Shown: positions 22,742 to 34,711, counted from the stretch's first letter. The stretch: 64,000 bases of DNA from Neonectria sp. B-13 (GCA_002682825.1 NOKP01000015.1:930001-994000), one strand, 5' to 3'. Numbers and translations are program-made. The notes: generated from the letters alone by a model not told the origin.

Positions 22742-25112
22742 CACGGTCTAAAGATCTTCAGTTTCACGGAGAAGCAGCAATAATAGGGCCTGACTCACTC
22801 TACAGCTCCAGTAAGTGAGGTCTTGCAGCATCAATGCTGATCGTCCTTTCGGCATCTGGTTTAGGTTCAGACGATGTCACTCACGGCTATCGGCACAGTC
22901 CACAGACGTTTACCGCCTTTACCAAGAGCCGGGTTGATCTACATCCTGATTCCTGGGTATGGTGTAGTTGAGTAGGGAGGGATCCTGGTCGGTGGGATTG
23001 TGTTTGACGTGAACTACCGGTAGCTTCGTCGTCCATTGTTTGGAGGAGGCCGGCAAGTCCCGTCTCCTATTCCCCCCAGCTACATTAAAGCTTGGCGCTC
23101 ATTCGTCATTCCTGGTATGACTTGATCGGCTTGCGACGTAGTACTGAGCTCACCTCACCCTTCCTTCGCTGTGTTTAGCTCGTTCCTGAGCGAACAATTC
23201 GAGCAGCATCGTCTCCGCGGCATCGAGCACCTACCCCTATCTCAGGAATGTCTTCAAAGTACAGGCTATGCTCGACCAACAAGACTACTATCAAGATCGG
23301 CACAGCCAGCGAATCGCGCAACTTGCAGTTCTAAAGGCTTGGCACTGCACCGACATCGACGTCATCCAGCCACTGAGGACGGAGCCGTTAGCCATGACTC
23401 CATGAATCCCAATAAGAATGTCTCGGAATTCTGTGCTAGCTACTTCAATGAATGTGGGGAGGAGGAGTTGGCTCGGACGTAGTTTGGAATGAACCATGTC
23501 GACGCCATTTCCCGTCCTGTCGATCGAATCTTTTCCTGGTTAGCTCCACTCATCTCAGGACGGTTCCGATCATCGCGTCTAGGGGGAACCGTTGGTCTGT
23601 TGTTTCTCTCCCCTTAAGGCGAATCTGACCAGACTAGGTTTAAACTCCCCTGTGGACGAACATTTGCGGCCTATGTAACGCGGAGTAACAACATGACGTC
23701 GCATCAGCCACCTCAGACCTCAGGGGCCATATCGCTCTCGGGTCTTTCACTTTTAGATGAAGCTAGTCTGAGAACGCTGAGAATATCCTGTCGAGCAAAC
23801 GAGCCCGAGACCCAATATCGAATCCTTCCTGTCTCGAAGGGCCTCACTCTCATCGCTGGCCGGGGAATATACTCCGGGATGTGATTCTGCCACGCGTTCA
23901 GTCTAGCTCAGCCTAAACAAATCAGGTCGATCGCCATCTGGGACATCTGGCTTCTGAGCTTCCGATTGGCGAGAAATCGGAAGAAAAAGATAGCTTCTCC
24001 ACAGTTTGCCTGTTCTAGGACATAACATTCACAACATTGCTGTACTTGAGAAATCGCATTGCTAATTTCAGACTGACAAAACTCTTAATCTCCCTGGGGT
24101 TTACCCACCAGGGATGGAAATAATTGGGCCGTATTCGAGGAGGATCTAGGCCTCCTCCTTTAAGCCAGCATCGTGGTCCAATGCTTGATGTTGTTAGATA
24201 AAGACTTGTGTTACTTTCTTTTTGCTTTCTCTTTTCCCAAAGGTACAGAACATGCAAGCTTTACCTATCAGGTTTGCCACCCTTTGGCTAAACCCTAAGT
24301 TTGTCATCTACAATGGGTCAACAATCGACGAGTGGTCTAAAACAGTCAACTATGGTTCTGATCATAATGCCACCCTAGATACAAATGAACCCACCATACA
24401 CTCAATCTATTCAACAAGAGGGTTCAAAGACGTCATTGCTCCCTTTAGTTCTCCTCCTAATTAAGTGGCTACATAGTAGTTCAGCGGAACTCCCAAATTT
24501 CGCTTGAAACTTGCAACTCCGCCCAGGTGTGCAGATCTTACTTACATGGAGGAGTCATAATCAGGTAAGCGTCTAACGAGCTAGCTTCCTTGACTCATCT
24601 ATGGACCACTCGGGATAACGGGTCGATTCCGAGTACCACATCTCGAAAATTTTCTCCCGAGCGGTTGGGTTATCAGGTCATTCGGTGCAGGACCTGCTTG
24701 GCGGGGCTCATAATTAGAAAGCGTTGACCTCGTTTACAAAGCCATTTGTATTCGAAGCCATTGCAATGAAAACAAGCATATTTATTTTTATCACATTTTA
24801 TTTTGGGCAAGAATCTCACAGTGAATGATTCAAGAGGTGTAAGAAAACATAATCGTTTTCAATACAGAGATGGATAACCCATAATCTCTCAAAGATCTAT
24901 TCTAACGCCATAGTTGTAGTACACTTGGCATCCTCCCAATCTTGCTTCTTCAGAGACCAGCTCTCCGGAAGAAGTACTCGGGATTCCAGAGCCCAGCACC
25001 CAAAGGAAAGACAAAATCCAACCCAGAAACTATCCTTATTGCTCTCGTGTCCTCTCCATGCTCCACTCTCCGTGCGTTCTCAAGTCCAAAGGTCGATTAC
25101 CTCGAGAGAAAC
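22742..25112. other. Intergenic, no gene resolved
   Basis: About 2.4 kb. Open frames at 23171-23482 (+), 24015-24257 (-) and 24222-24464 (+) have no recognised domain and no convincing splice partners. AT-rich runs occur around 24760-24860. Decayed coding sequence cannot be excluded. Confidence 0.4.
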
Positions 25113-26346
25113 CTAGACCTTGCACTTGCTGTTCTTCGTAGTGGCAGCCGCGGCAGTGGAAGCCGAGGTAGAGAAGCCGCTGAGGGGAGTTCCAGTAGCA
25201 CCACTGCCGCTGGGAGGAGTTCCGCCGGGAGCATCACCGCCACTGCCGCCGCCGCCAGAGTTCTCGTTCGCGACTCCGCCCTCGGCATACAGGAAAGCAG
25301 CGGGGGTGACGGACGAAGACTGGGTAGAGTTGATTCCGAAGGCCAACCAAGCAAAGAGGCCGTCGGCAACGCTATCTCCAAGCAGGGTGTACTCCATGAC
25401 GGGGTCGACGCCATCAGTAGCGACCTCCTCACTTAGGATGCTGTCTTCCTCGTTGGTGGTGAGCTCCTGGGTGTTGGTGTTGTAGGGCGCGAGGAGCTCG
25501 ACATCGGTGATCAGGTCCTGGTCGAAGAAGGCCTGGCCGACATGGCTGGCATAGTTCTCGCTGCCCAGAGTCTGGTTGGCGAGCAGAGTCGCGTTGGTGT
25601 GGATCATGATGTGGATGTGGGTGGCACGGCTGGTGTAGTGGCCGGGGAAGATGGACTCGAACTGGGCGACACCGTCAGAGTCGGTCAGCTGGATGCCGCG
25701 CAGCCAGGTGTTGTCGATGTTGGTCTCGTCGGAGCTATCTCCGTTGCCGCTGGCGACAATGCCGGAGTAGACGCCAGTGGAGTTGCAGTGCCACATCTCG
25801 AGATAGACATCAGGGATGGGGTCGCAGGTCTCGACATCGATGACCTGATAGTCGAGGACAATGTCCAAGCCACCCTGCTCCTCAGCGATGTTCTCTCGAA
25901 CATACTCGCCAGCGACGTCTGAAGTAAATGTTAGGACAGTTCATGCGGGGCTTTGTTAGTGTTGACTTACAGTAAGGTCCCTGAGTAACCTCAGGAGTGA
26001 GAACGCAGGAGTTGATTCCAGCGAAGAGAGTCGCGGCGTCAGTGTTGACAGTGAATCCCTCGTCCGTCTTGTTGTGGGAAGTACCGAGGACCGTGTCAAG
26101 GTCACGCTTCTTCAGGTTTCGCTTCGCACGAGCCTTCTCGATCTGGGCCGAGCGACGGGCGATGTTGCGAGCCTCGACACCGCGGGCCTTCATCTTCTCG
26201 GCGCAGTGGGCAAGAGACGAACGCTTGACGGAGCTGAGGAAGTCTCGACGCTCCGCAGCCTCTTCGGCGACGTTGTGGCCCGGGTGGGCAATGGCAACTC
26301 CGCCCAAGAGGGCGAGGCCAGCGAAGACATTGTTGGCGAAACGCAT
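25113..26346 (-). CDS. Secreted intradiol ring-cleavage dioxygenase
   Basis: Two exons, 26346-25971 and 25918-25113, encode 393 residues. The N terminus MRFANNVFAGLALLGG is a signal peptide ending about residue 20 and is followed by a basic pro-like stretch. The intradiol dioxygenase core begins at TQGPYYVAGEYVREN, rebuilt across the intron. Likely Fe(III) ligands are Y176 (GVYSG), Y220 (PGHYTSR), H226 and H228 (THIH). Such enzymes cleave catechols between the hydroxyls to muconates; extracellular fungal forms act on plant- or lignin-derived phenols. The C-terminal 70 residues are Gly/Ser/Thr/Ala-rich, a low-complexity linker-like tail ending in CKV, without a hydrophobic GPI signal. Confidence 0.9.
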
Positions 26347-26515
26347 GATAGGCGAAAAGCGGATAATCGAGTATTCTTGACGGTTTGGAAAGGCTGAAAG
26401 CTGGGCTATAGGCGAGTGAGATGGATGTGCTGAGATCTGCAGCGGAGTTGAGATGTGTGAGTGAGTTGAGGCTGCTTGTGATGGGAAAGATGTTGTAAGA
26501 GGCGTTCTCTTGACT

Positions 26516-26525
26516 GATATATATG
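26516..26525 (-). promoter_or_regulatory. TATA-like element of the intradiol dioxygenase gene
   Basis: CATATATATC on the minus strand, about 170-180 bp above the start codon. It is rather far upstream, implying a leader of more than 100 nt. Confidence 0.4.
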
Positions 26526-29018
26526 CAAGCCAACTCGAGTTTACGAATACCCGATGGCATATGCTTACCCCTACACATCTACTCAAAGCCTATCTTCCCT
26601 GCCTCGAATGCGGGGTCAAACAAGAAAGTTGCCATAGCCATTGACAACGCTGGGAGATTCACTTACGCGTACCCTCGCGGCTCAAGGCTTCGTCATCGAC
26701 ATCCCTATTCCTGTCTTGTTTCCTCTTAACGCCGCCAGATCAACCAGCCTGCAGAGATCTCTTCACCGGGTCCGGGGCAGGCTCGGAGCAAACGCTGGAC
26801 TGGTACTCGTGCACCGCAGGGCGGGAGTCCGCATGAATGACACCTTGGACGGTCTTTAGGAAGGCTGACGCAGCCTGTTTGAGAAGTGGCGGGCCTATCA
26901 AGAGCACGGCGAAACAAAGCAGGCGGACGAATACTCCACAAGCAGAAGCCCCATGAAACCAAATACCGACGTCGAGGCGACGGCAATTGGTCAATTGGAC
27001 GGAGCAGATCAGGGGTTCAACAGGGAGACGCGCAAGCCTCGTCCCGGTGGGGACTCGGGATCGACTAAAGAGGCTGCGGATGTGGCGTCCCGGGTCGACT
27101 CCCACCTTCCGGAAGGTGGCTTTGACGTCCGAGGCAAAAATGTCGTCGAGATTGGTCTTGGCAGCCTTGGGATGATGAATTGGACGGAACATTGACGCAT
27201 AATGTGAGCCACATGCCGAATACCCGACATGTTATTGGTCTTGGCACCTTGACGCCGCGCGCGTCAATGCATTGTCCAACCCTGCCTGGCACAACCCTGG
27301 AGATGAATTGGGTTTTTAACATCATCTAATAGACTTTTGTGCGTCGCTAGGGACGCGAAAACCTCTGAAACCCCCAGGATGCTTGTGATCCTGATTCTGG
27401 AAGCCCAAATTTGTTGTTGGACGACCATCAAATCTCAGTCGGTGCTGGGAACCCTTCTTCGGTTAAACTAGACTGGCCAAACACAGATGCCGCAACCACA
27501 GCAATCGAAGTCAGTGCCCTTTGCTCGGCTTCTCCGAATGCACTCCTTGATGAGCCTCTAATTTCGGAGGCTTGGCCTGTGACGCCCATCCCCACTGTTA
27601 GCCGGGGCCAGGATGATTGTCAGTGCCGAGGACCAATGTGAAGCCCGCTGTTTCTCATGACGACTGCAACAGAGGTGCCCTGCATTGACCCGAAACAAGA
27701 CACGGCGAGAAATAGGCAGAATGGAGAGGCGGGATCGAGGGAGATCCCTGTATTGTCTAATTGGAGGAACAACTCTCAATTGCGTCTGTTGGGAGGTATC
27801 TCATTACTTCTTTGTGGAGTGCGGACCGAGTAAGTTATTCGTACCTGCGACTATCACTTCCTCTCTGGGATTATAAACGCGCCTGTGCGGCACGAGCCAC
27901 AATCCGTCATGCTCACCACTCACACGCGGCGGCGGGCTACGAAGCCGCTTCGCCACGCCGATGGCAAAGAGTCTCGATGACGAGGCTGCTTGAACCGCGT
28001 TCCTTGGAAATATCAGGAATGCTTTCTGGAGCGTTTCTAAAGCAGAACGAAAAAATATCCATTCCCGGGGGTGTGGGTTCCCAACCGGCTCTCCATTATT
28101 GGGTGAAGGGCACCGAGTTTTAAGCTTATTGGCCGCGTAAGCCATCCACTGTGTGCTCTCAACGTTGACGAAGCGGCTTCAAATGCGCCACGCCTTCAGT
28201 TGAGAGGGGCTTCGACAGGGATGTTGACACCCTAGAGATGCATGTCAACCTTGTACGTCACTCTAGCGCTTAATCGTTGTCGTTCCTCTCTTCAAGAGCG
28301 CCTCGGTTGTTCGGATTTGGGATGAGGATCACTTCCAAGGCTGGCGTTGCCTTGTTGAATACTGAGGATAGGAACTAAATGAGATGTAGTCACTGTGTGC
28401 GAAGTACGACATAATCGCTTTTTTATCATTTATTATCATTTATTTTAGAGTTAATTAGTGGATCTATGTTTCTTTACACCGCGGCTAGGTTTAACTGAAA
28501 TCGTGACAATTACCCTACAGCAGGACTGTGAATTGAAGGGCTTTTTGTCTTAATTACTCTTCTAGTATTACTTCGGACTATTTGAGCAGTACGTAACTCG
28601 AATGGGTCAATCGCCAAGTCGTCAAAGCACACGGTGCGGTTGGAATATCGGATGATAACGGCATAGTTGCTGGAGCCGCCACTTCACCCTGCAGGTCAAG
28701 TCGCGGTGTGACGATTTCTAAGACTACTGCAACAGCAGCATGCGGTGCACTGAGCACATGGTGGATACTCGTCGTTCCCTTCTTGCTTTTGTAATCCCTG
28801 AGACTGACGTCGAACTGTCTCTGATGGTAGGTGGCAGTTCAATTGGTTTTTGGAAGGACTTACACTCATAGGCCTTACGGATCACCAGCCCATAACGCCA
28901 TGATAACCAATGTCACATACCTTCTTACTTTGGAACCCATGTTGACAGCCTTTTCAACGTTGGCGGGGAGTGGCAATTGATTTGGTATCTTTAGACTCCC
29001 CACATCTTTACCTGCCTG
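26526..29018. other. Intergenic, no gene resolved
   Basis: About 2.5 kb. Overlapping open frames at 26740-27192 on both strands have ordinary base composition but no domain I recognise. From about 28100 onward the sequence looks AT-richer and continues into the decayed-gene island. Confidence 0.4.
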
Positions 29019-29306
29019 ATGCGTAGTGAATATCCGAAATTTGACAACCCAATCAGTGGGAGGAGTGTCACATTGTCGAGGTGCAGACTAGATAAAGTCG
29101 TCTCAGTCTTAATAATTCTACTGACCACACCCCATTACGAATTATGTTCTAAGGAAGACCCTGGGGGCGGGACATTCAATGATGCGTCACCCTACTACTC
29201 GCCTTTCAGAAAGAAGCAGTCATTAAGACCCAGCCACCACGAGAAATTCATTGCTATTGAAAAGGGAATGGCGTTTATCGGCGGTCTGGACCTCATCTTC
29301 GGATGA
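29019..29306 (+). pseudogene. Phospholipase D-like remnant
   Basis: A 95-codon frame ends with SHHEKFIAIEKGMAFIGGLD and a stop two residues later. This matches the H-x-K-x4-D-x6-G-G active-site motif of the PLD superfamily, except that Glu stands where Asp is expected. The rest of a PLD protein, including the usual second HKD motif, is not found downstream, and the sequence before the motif aligns only loosely in my memory of the family. I read it as a truncated, inactive remnant. A small intact protein of unknown role is the less likely alternative. Confidence 0.5.
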
Positions 29307-29882
29307 TACCTCACGAAATTGGGTGTCACAGGATTTCATCCTTTTCGGGTGTGCGTCGTCATGACCATGACTTCGCTTTCGTCTTAATTTCCCTTGTTTC
29401 TAACCCCAGCACCTCTCCCTGCCCACTGCGCTGAGTTTTGCCACTTTGTGTTGCCCACCTTCCGAAATAAGTTCCTAGGTATCATTCCTTGGCGAGTGCA
29501 GACGGACTCATAACCAGCCCGTTAAACCGATCCTGACGTTGCTCCCTTGATTGTTTGCTACCAGTTCTTGGGGAAGCTGTCCCGACTGCAGGCTAAGAGC
29601 AGCGCTTGTGGGAGCAGGAAAAGCTGCACCATGGGATGGCATGACAAAGAAACGGTTTTCACGTGTGGATGGACAATTATCCACACACAGGAAAATGTTT
29701 TCAAGCCAGATCGTGGGATGATCTTGTATTCAAATAAAGCTGTTTGCATTGACAATGTTTCGAAAAATCGGATTTCAACTTCTAGCATTTTCTACAAACG
29801 AGTTACATCGTCGATGAAGGAAGACATTCGTCCCACCAGGTGAGCCTGACTTCTCACATGAGGAATACAACTAGAAACCGTT
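29307..29882. other. Intergenic between gene remnants
   Basis: About 580 bp. An open frame at 29547-29843 (+) has no recognised domain. Confidence 0.4.
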
Positions 29883-30229
29883 TCAATAGGGTTCTCGGCT
29901 CTTGATACAATGCCTTTTCAACTGATAGCAAGCGGCATTAATGAACCCAGCATGTACTAGCTTTGCCCGCACTGCTATGATGTTGGCAATCACTCGGCTA
30001 GAGGGTACGTCTACCAAGCCGTAGACGCTGTTCTAGCGTCAGGCACTTCGACGAGGCCTTTGGTCACTGCCCAATGCCCCAGAGCAGTTGTACCGTGACC
30101 ACAGTCGGTTAGAAAGCTGTTTAGACGCCAGAAGAGAACGCCCGAATGGTTGGGAGGAATAGTGAAGCCGCCGTACATATCAGCGTGGCCTCCAGGCTCG
30201 TGACACAGTGACTGACACAGCTCATCCAA
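29883..30229 (-). pseudogene. Proline racemase-like remnant, frameshifted
   Basis: On the minus strand the frame from 30229 reads CHEPGGHADMYGGF, then GVLFW and CGHGTTALGHWAVTKGLVEVPD. This is the N-terminal lobe signature of the proline racemase / trans-3-hydroxyproline dehydratase family, in which the first catalytic cysteine lies in EPRGH-like or nearby motifs. The frame stops at a TAG near 30015, but a shifted frame continues with VDVPSSRVIANI and then HAGFINAACYQL to a TGA at 29883-29885, again family-like. One frameshift plus missing N- and C-terminal parts make it a pseudogene. An intact ancestor of about 340 residues would be typical. Confidence 0.62.
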
Positions 30230-30899
30230 CGGGTGGCTTTGACAGGGCCACTACCGGGCTGGTGCTACCACAGATGAAATACATCCTGAGGCCAATATAC
30301 CCACAGCGAGTCTCGACAGGCTAGATGCGCTGTGATGGTCAGTTGGCGCTCTGTCATAGGACCTAAATAAGGGCCTATGAGACGCATTTGAGAATTAATG
30401 TGTACTATTGACCGTCTAACTAGTTACCCAGTTTTGCACTGTGCTTTCAGCGACAGTCTGCGAAGTAGTATCTTCATTTTCTAGGATATCCTCTGAGAGG
30501 CTCCACGGGATCTCAAATCACAATTCTAAGCTGTATATGTAGTGTAATTAGGTAATTGAGCATTGTAAAAGTGCGACTGACAAAATCACCTATGTAACAC
30601 TCCTATATCCATGATATCATCTTCATTATCCTCCAGCACCGCTAGTTGACGCAACTATAAATGAATTCTAGATCCCGAACTTGAGCAAAAATGCCGATAT
30701 TCTTCGCCTTGCTGAAATTATGAGGTTCTGATTGTAGTTTTCATGTTGCTAATGTTAATACTCTTATAAAGTACAAGTCCCGACTTAAGCCAGTTCTGGT
30801 GACCAGGTGACGAACCATCCGCTCTTTTCCTCAGAATTTGGCTAATTTCAAGCATGTTTGTCGAACCTATGCCTGCTTTGAATAAGTCACCGGCATCTT
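30230..30899. other. Intergenic between gene remnants
   Basis: No supported gene. A minus-strand frame at 30718-30924 may be the degraded 3' end of the transcription-factor remnant next to it. Confidence 0.35.
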
Positions 30900-31640
30900 G
30901 CAAACAACCGTCTCGACTGCCCACAGCAATATGACACTATACTTGGTCTAACAAGATACCAGAAGGACTCACCACAGCCTTCAAAAGCTCAGGGTCAATC
31001 TCAGTCATACCCAAGCGATAAGGTCCAATGTCTACAATCTACTGTAGTCTTCTCTGTGCCTCCGGTGAAATCAGGAATAAGGCGGGAAATAGGGAGTAGA
31101 TAACTTTGGCGCCTGAACAAGGGTTTGCAAGGCAATACTCCAAGGTTCCTAATCGCCAAAAAATAAGTCAGCCCTGTCCAATATGCGGAATAGCAGAGTT
31201 TCCATTCAAAGTTTCTAAATCAAAAGTCACATAGTAACATAAAATGTGAGAAGCCATCAGTCTCAAATCCACAACCTGGAGGTGTAGTGCTGCTGAATAT
31301 AGAGCTCCAGTAACTGCCAGTGAGCTATCTTCTATTAAGATAATACTTGGAATTGATGATGGGCCTCTAGAAGAGTCGTCGTTTCCTAGGACAGAGTTAG
31401 GTGAGCCTATCTGGGTGAATGCCTCGCCGAATACAAGGATGAACAGTAGTTGGGAGAACCATAATTGCGATCGGTTTTCTGAGTAGCAGGAACTTTGTAG
31501 AAGCGCGCCATATATTGTGGAAAGAGGTCGTGGTTGGTAATAATGTCAAAAAGCCCCAGGTAGTACTTAGTAGCGGTTATGAGAAAAGAGCATACTATTG
31601 GAAGAGTAGGCTACCAGCGACTGCTCCCCTAATCTGATGG
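30900..31640 (-). pseudogene. Fungal-specific transcription factor remnant with in-frame stops
   Basis: Minus-strand translation from about 31470 gives QLWFSQLLFILVFGEAF, a pattern diagnostic of the fungal_trans domain. About 25 residues later in the same frame come LAVTGALYSAALHLQVVDLR and, further on, AKVIYSLFPALFL and SPEAQRRLQ. The frame is interrupted by TGA at 31168-31170 and TAG at 31039-31041; both occur where Trp would fit, as expected from G-to-A (C-to-T) changes. Upstream, a different frame (about 31500-31600) reads YLGLFDIITNHDLFPQYMARFY, implying a frameshift. No intact zinc cluster was found further upstream. I call it a decayed Zn2Cys6-type regulator. Confidence 0.58.
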
Positions 31641-33060
31641 TGTTCTAAGTCTGAATCTGACTGCGGTATGGCTACGGCTGCCAATAATTAGGACAAGCCT
31701 GAGGAAAGCCCACGAAGAAGTTGGTCCTATGTACCTTTTGGATGTCGGCTTGCACACATCTACTTTTCAATTCTTTAAGAAAAACCAAGCGACGAGGGTA
31801 ACGTACAGTTTTTTGAAAGAAGAATCTCGACTGGAAGTCTTAGTCTTCCCAGTGCCCACCGGGCGGTTTCGATTGAACTCGGTCGGAGACGAAGACTAGA
31901 CTGGCGACCCTTGAGCGTGGGCTTTTGAGACTTGATGATGACTACAAATGATGGCAGCGTCTTACCATACGACTAAATTTTTTTTTTGGAGTAACGGCGG
32001 TGCACCTTTGAGATGTAGTCGCAAGGTCATCTTCAGGAGTAAATATGTATACTTCCCGTCTCCCCAGATAGCGCGAACATGTCAAAGTGCCTGAACATCG
32101 AACGTATATAGTATGGCATCGAGCTACGGACGTCAATCGCCCAGTAGACTCCTACTGTGGTCACTTACGCTTGAGGGAATATTCTTAAGCTCCTATGAGA
32201 GACGCTGAACATTCTGAATATCAAGAATTTACGGGCACTTTGAAGCATGAAGGCACCAGAAAAGATTGCTGTAGCATTAAGTCTCGGACTGCAGAATTAG
32301 CGAGAGATTTATGAAGGAGATGCAAGCTACTTTCATTCAAAGGTCATCGAAAGCTTTAAATGCTCGACGACAGGATACATAAAAAAACGAGGAAGAACTC
32401 ATATCTACGACCTGCAAATAATTGGATAGCTTCGCGATAGTGTATCGCGGTTGACAGCAAGCCGAGCTTGAGGGATGGAAAGATCAGCCCCGTAACTCTG
32501 TCCTAATGTCAGCCAGGGATACATGGACTTAGGCCATGCAGTTGCGGTTCGGGAGGCTGATTATGATCGAGGGTATTGCGGACCCAAAACGAACTAGTTC
32601 ATGGCTACTCCATCTAGGTAGTATTGCGAGATAGGAATTACAAGGGCAGATCGTCTATTTCACGTGACTGTCAAAGCTCCGGCCGAGTCACAAACAGTTG
32701 TGCAAATAGATGCCTCTTATGACGTAGAAAGAAACAACCTGAATACTAACAATGAAAAGCAAAGAGCGGATGAAGCAAAAGGGTCTCCAAAAAGAAAAAA
32801 GCGGAATCGTTCGTAGGGCCAGCGACAATTACGTCGTTACCAGTCCCAGGAGGCCCAGGCTAGACTGCTTGGAGACTAAGTTACGTGCGGACGGACCGGG
32901 TGGAGAGATCAAGAGCCAGGCGCCCCAAAATAAGTCCCCCGTAGCTCGGGAAAAACGGCAACGGCGAAGGCGGGTGCTTGGCAAAGTGACTTGGGGTGCT
33001 TCTCCCCGTGGATGGGCGAGGTTTGCGTACGCGTTTTCGTCTCGTTGAGGCAACGAACAG

Positions 33061-33108
33061 CCACGGAAGTGGAGAGGAGAGAGGAGAGAGGAGAGAGGGG
33101 AGAGGCGA
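33061..33108. repeat. GA-rich microsatellite-like tract
   Basis: GGAGAGGAGAGAGGAGAGA-type purine run of about 45 bp. No function visible. Confidence 0.65.
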
Positions 33109-33970
33109 GTGTGGCTGGAGCGGGATTGCATTCCTGGGAATAACTTGTTCGGTAATTCCGAGCCGAAGAGGGATGGCAGAAGGGCTTGGTTCCATGGTTT
33201 TGGTAGTTTGATGTGAGCCGGACCGGAGAGCAGCAGTACTTGTTAGAATATACATAGACTGACTACCTTTCGGGTCTGCTTTCTTTCAAGAAGCTAGCTA
33301 CTTAGGTACCTAGGTAGACTGCCGACTAATCGTCTTCTGTAAGGTCATAGGCACGTCTTCATCGGCAAGCATCACTTGGCATCGCACCGTTAATCGGTCA
33401 CCAGCAACGCCCCCAGATTCATCATCGCCAACCAGCCAACCAGCCAACCAACCACCTGACCGCACACGAGACATACATCCGCCACAGAGTGCACGCATCA
33501 CCTGTGGCTTGGCTCGCCGTAGCTATCCCATTGCCATCATCCATCATCCTGGGAACTTCACACACACCGCTGCGAGGTCCACGTGCAGTAATTAGAGCGT
33601 CGGCCAGTGTTAGTGTCAGGCAGCCGGAACAAGTTGCCGAGCAGGATGGAAACTCTACTTCTCTGTACCACTACAGGGGGGGGGCGAGGCCAGCTCTATA
33701 GAACAGGCCGAAGGAAAGAACAGGTCAAAGAGGAGAAAAGGGAAATAAAGAATAGACGGAAAGTAACATGCTCGCTGGTGCTTCCCGTCAATCTGCAGCT
33801 GGCCGACCTGCACAGCCACTCCCCTGCGGCGGGTAGTCTAAGTCAGTACTTACTAGGTATCTCCAGGTACCCAGATTGGTTGGGTATTCGTACTGTACTA
33901 ATAAGTTCTCTCCACTCGGCCCAAGGATCCCCGACCTGACGCAGCGATTGACGGCCGCCCCGACCCCAAC

Positions 33971-33996
33971 CCAGACCCAGACCCAGACCCAGACCA
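33971..33996. repeat. Hexanucleotide repeat (CCCAGA)n
   Basis: Four tandem copies of CCCAGA about 190-220 bp before the CYSTM start codon, within the promoter or leader. Confidence 0.7.
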
Positions 33997-34188
33997 GCCA
34001 GACCTGAGCTTCCGGACGGATCTAATTACAGCAACACTTGAATTTGTGCTATTTTTCTGCATCCTTCCTCCGTCACCATCATTCTTGGTTATTTATTTAT
34101 TTCCGCTTCTGTCCCACCCCTCGCCCATCGCCATTGCAGTCGCAATCCGTCATCCATTCCCGTCGTCGTCGTCGCCTACTATCCCGCC

Positions 34189-34711
34189 ATGTCCAACCAA
34201 GACTACTACAACAGCCAGGGAGGCGGCTATCCCCAACATCCCCAAGCCGTAAGCAAACACCACCTCCACCACCACCACTTGTCGCGCCCAATGCGCCTCC
34301 GCCATCGCACCCCCGCGAACCATCCCCATGCCTGCGCGCGCACTTCCTCAAGCTTCCCAAGCTGACACTTCCTCCCCTTCGCAGTCCTACGGCCCTCCCC
34401 AAGGCCAACAACAGCAGCAGTACGGTCCCCCCCAGGGCCAGTACGGCCCCCCTCAGGGCCAGGGCCAGTACTACCCCCCGCCTGGCCAACAGCCCCCCAT
34501 GCAGTACCAACAGGCGCCCCCGCCGCCCAAGCAGAGCAAGGGCGGCGGCAACTGCCTCACGGCCTGTCTCGCCGCGCTCTGCTGCTGCTGCGTCTGTGAA
34601 GAGGGTTGCGAATGCTGGTACGTTTTTTGCCCTTTGCCCTTTGCTCGCGTCGTCGCGTTCGTTCGCTGCTGACTTGGCTCTAGTTTCGAATGTTGCGACT
34701 GTCTCTGCTAA
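34189..34711 (+). CDS. CYSTM-type cysteine-rich tail protein
   Basis: Three exons, 34189-34248, 34385-34617 and 34684-34711, encode 106 residues. The N-terminal 65 residues are Gln/Pro/Gly/Tyr-rich with repeats of YGPPQGQ, a disordered cytosolic segment. The C terminus is a short hydrophobic stretch packed with cysteines (NCLTACLAALCCCCVCEEG, then ECCFECCDCLC), the pattern of the CYSTM cysteine-rich tail-anchoring module found in eukaryotic stress proteins. The last exon adds nine residues, six of them in the cysteine block. Known members are small membrane-associated proteins linked to stress tolerance; the exact role here is unknown. A longer plus-strand frame over the same DNA is in another frame and is not the gene. 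Confidence 0.85.

Larger units (their letters stand above)
31641..34188. other. Gene-poor stretch before the CYSTM gene
   Basis: About 2.5 kb. 31641-32700 looks AT-rich and may be further decayed sequence. 33061-33108 is a GA tract, 33303-33312 a perfect TAGGTACCTA palindrome, and 33425-33455 an AACC/AGCC tandem run. The last few hundred bases are likely the promoter and leader of the CYSTM gene. Confidence 0.4.

Noticed and set aside
24600..24720. Possible tRNA-like segment around GGGTCGATTCCGAG
   Set aside because: The T-arm-like sequence has no matching acceptor stem or anticodon arm in the flanks.
26740..27192. 150-codon minus-strand frame
   Set aside because: No domain, overlapped by a plus-strand frame of similar length; not enough to call a gene.
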